A stretch of 7,299 bases of DNA, taken from NCBI GenBank assembly GCA_945888535.1, contig CAMDAN010000106.1, positions 1 to 7,299 on the forward strand. Reading direction: 5' to 3'. Below the pieces are notes generated by a model. It saw nothing but the letters and a program-made list of their open reading frames with translations. It did not search any database and was not told the DNA's origin. Below, one piece after another: positions 5,463-7,299 of the stretch. The DNA is from Bordetella parapertussis. Lineage in GTDB: Bacteria; Pseudomonadota; Gammaproteobacteria; Burkholderiales; Burkholderiaceae_C. The position numbers and the translations under genes are program-made. The number at the start of each line of letters is the position of its first letter. The stretch's first letter is position 1.

Positions 5463-6713
5463 ATGTCATCCCAACAAGCGGCCTTGCCGCACCTGAAAGT
5501 CTTAGACCTGACCCGCGTTTTGGCTGGGCCGTGGTGTACCCAGATGTTGGCTGACATGGGCGCGGACGTTATCAAAATCGAAAAACCGATCGATGGCGAT
5601 GACACCCGCCACTGGGGCCCGCCCTTTTTGCAAGACGCGCAAGGCAAGGACACCACGCACGCCAGTTACTTCACCACCTGCAACCGCAACAAGCGGTCGG
5701 TGACCATTGATATTGCTAAGCCCGAAGGCCAAGCGCTGGTTCGCCAACTGGCGTTGCAAAGCGATATCTTTGTTGAGAACTTCAAGGTGGGTGGCTTGGC
5801 GCATTACGGTTTGGATTACGCCAGTTTGCATGCGATCAACCCGCGTTTGATTTATTGCTCCATCACGGGTTTTGGCCAAGACGGGCCGTATGCCGAACGC
5901 GCAGGTTACGACCTGATGATTCAAGCGATGAGCGGCATGATGAGCATCACCGGAAAACCTGAAGGGACGCCGGGCGGTACTCCGCAGCGAGTGGGTGTGG
6001 CTTTAACTGATTTGTTTACGGGAGTTTATGCATGCAGCGCCATCCTCGCGGCGGTGGAGGCGCGTCATCGCACTGGCGAAGGCCAGCACATTGATATGAG
6101 TTTGCTCGATGTGGGCGTGGCACTGTTGGCCAACCAAGCGGCAGGCTTTTTAAACACCGGCAAAGTGCCGACCCGCCAAGGCAATACCCATCCCAGTTTG
6201 GTGCCTTACCAAGATTTTGAAACGGCGGACGGCGCCATGCTCTTAGCGATTGGAAATGACGGCCAATTTGCCCGTTTTTCTCAGGTTGCGCAGCACCCCG
6301 AGTGGGCCGTCGATACGCGGTTTGTCACCAACACGCAGCGCGTTTTACATCGCGACGAACTCACGCAACTTTTACAAACCGAAATTCACAAACGAACCAC
6401 GACCGATTGGATTGCGCTGCTGGAACACCACGCGGTTCCCTGCGGCCCGATTAACACGGTGGCCCAAGCGTTTGAGGACGCGCAGGTTCAAGCCAGGCAA
6501 TTGGTGGTAACGCAAGACGTAGCCCCCGCAGTGGCTGCGAAAACACACACCGCCTCGATTGCCAGCGTCGCAAGTCCTTTGCGCTTACTGGGAACACCCA
6601 CAGTTTTAAACCGAGCGCCCCCTGCGTTAGGCGAGCACACCGACGAAGTTTTAGCGTCTTTGGGGCTGGACGCGAAGACGATTCAAAGCTTGCACGACAA
6701 GGCGGTGGTCTAA
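5463..6713 (+). CDS. Class III CoA-transferase (CaiB/BaiF), probable glutarate CoA-transferase
   Basis: This 416-residue family III CoA-transferase moves CoA between carboxylic acids through an enzyme-bound aspartyl intermediate. The N-terminal Rossmann-like half begins with VLDLTRVLAGPWCTQMLADM (13-32) and GADVIKIEKP (33-42). NRNKRSV follows at 74-80 and ENFKVG at 105-110. AGYDLMIQAMSG (147-158) carries the catalytic aspartate, Asp150. TDLFTGVYA (182-190) and GEGQHIDMSLLD (205-216) complete the core. Length and motifs are normal. Placed directly behind gcdH, it most likely makes glutaryl-CoA from glutarate with succinyl-CoA as donor, like human SUGCT and Pseudomonas GcdG. The substrate is inferred from context, since motifs do not fix it. 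The start at 5463 fits family N-termini, and no in-frame start lies just upstream. No Shine-Dalgarno sequence is visible; the tandem repeat lies 22 bases before the ATG. It is probably co-transcribed with gcdH and converges on uup. Confidence 0.9.
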   Translation: MSSQQAALPHLKVLDLTRVLAGPWCTQMLADMGADVIKIEKPIDGDDTRHWGPPFLQDAQGKDTTHASYFTTCNRNKRSVTIDIAKPEGQALVRQLALQSDIFVENFKVGGLAHYGLDYASLHAINPRLIYCSITGFGQDGPYAERAGYDLMIQAMSGMMSITGKPEGTPGGTPQRVGVALTDLFTGVYACSAILAAVEARHRTGEGQHIDMSLLDVGVALLANQAAGFLNTGKVPTRQGNTHPSLVPYQDFETADGAMLLAIGNDGQFARFSQVAQHPEWAVDTRFVTNTQRVLHRDELTQLLQTEIHKRTTTDWIALLEHHAVPCGPINTVAQAFEDAQVQARQLVVTQDVAPAVAAKTHTASIASVASPLRLLGTPTVLNRAPPALGEHTDEVLASLGLDAKTIQSLHDKAVV

Positions 6714-6732
6714 CCCGAGCTCAGGCTTAGGC

Positions 6733-7299
<567 letters not shown>

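Noticed and set aside
5502..5924. A 140-residue minus-strand frame inside the CoA-transferase gene
   Set aside because: It is antisense to a gene with a clear catalytic motif and full family length, and its product resembles no family I know.

Overview
The window reads as ordinary chromosome of a beta-proteobacterium, most likely Burkholderiales. The NhaR-type regulator, the IscR-like regulator, GcdH, Uup and the DUF3047 lipoprotein all look like that lineage, base composition is moderate and even, and there are no mobile elements, RNA genes or CRISPR arrays. The taxonomic call is inferred from remembered protein families, not from a search.

Left part (1-2527). On the minus strand, the first bases hold the probable beginning of an unidentified gene that leaves the window. 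Behind it is a complete nhaR-like LysR regulator (115-1008). Divergent from nhaR is an Rrf2/IscR-like regulator (1146-1679) that keeps the IscR DNA-binding half but has no cysteine at all. The 137-base gap between the two regulators is dense with signals: a near-palindrome with a T-N11-A core, a candidate sigma70 promoter, and a terminator-like hairpin directly in front of the Shine-Dalgarno sequence. After an 86-base gap with a long AT-rich inverted repeat comes a secreted lipoprotein of the uncharacterised DUF3047 family (1766-2527).

Right part (2555-6713). This is a catabolic block. A succinate/glutarate-semialdehyde dehydrogenase (minus strand, 2555-4039) diverges from a glutaryl-CoA dehydrogenase (4200-5396), which is followed by a class III (CaiB/BaiF) CoA-transferase (5463-6713). 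Together they fit a route from glutarate semialdehyde to glutarate, then glutaryl-CoA, then crotonyl-CoA, the lower part of lysine (5-aminovalerate) degradation. The enzyme families are clear. The joint pathway is inferred from adjacency. The 66-base gap between the last two genes carries a 13-bp A-rich tandem repeat and no Shine-Dalgarno sequence.

Right edge (6733-7299). The C-terminal part of an ABC-F ATPase, Uup, converges on the CoA-transferase gene with a 19-base gap and continues outside the window.

No clearly new system is present. The most unusual items are the IscR homologue lacking its Fe-S ligands together with its leader hairpin, the 13-bp tandem repeat, and the unexplained lipoprotein.
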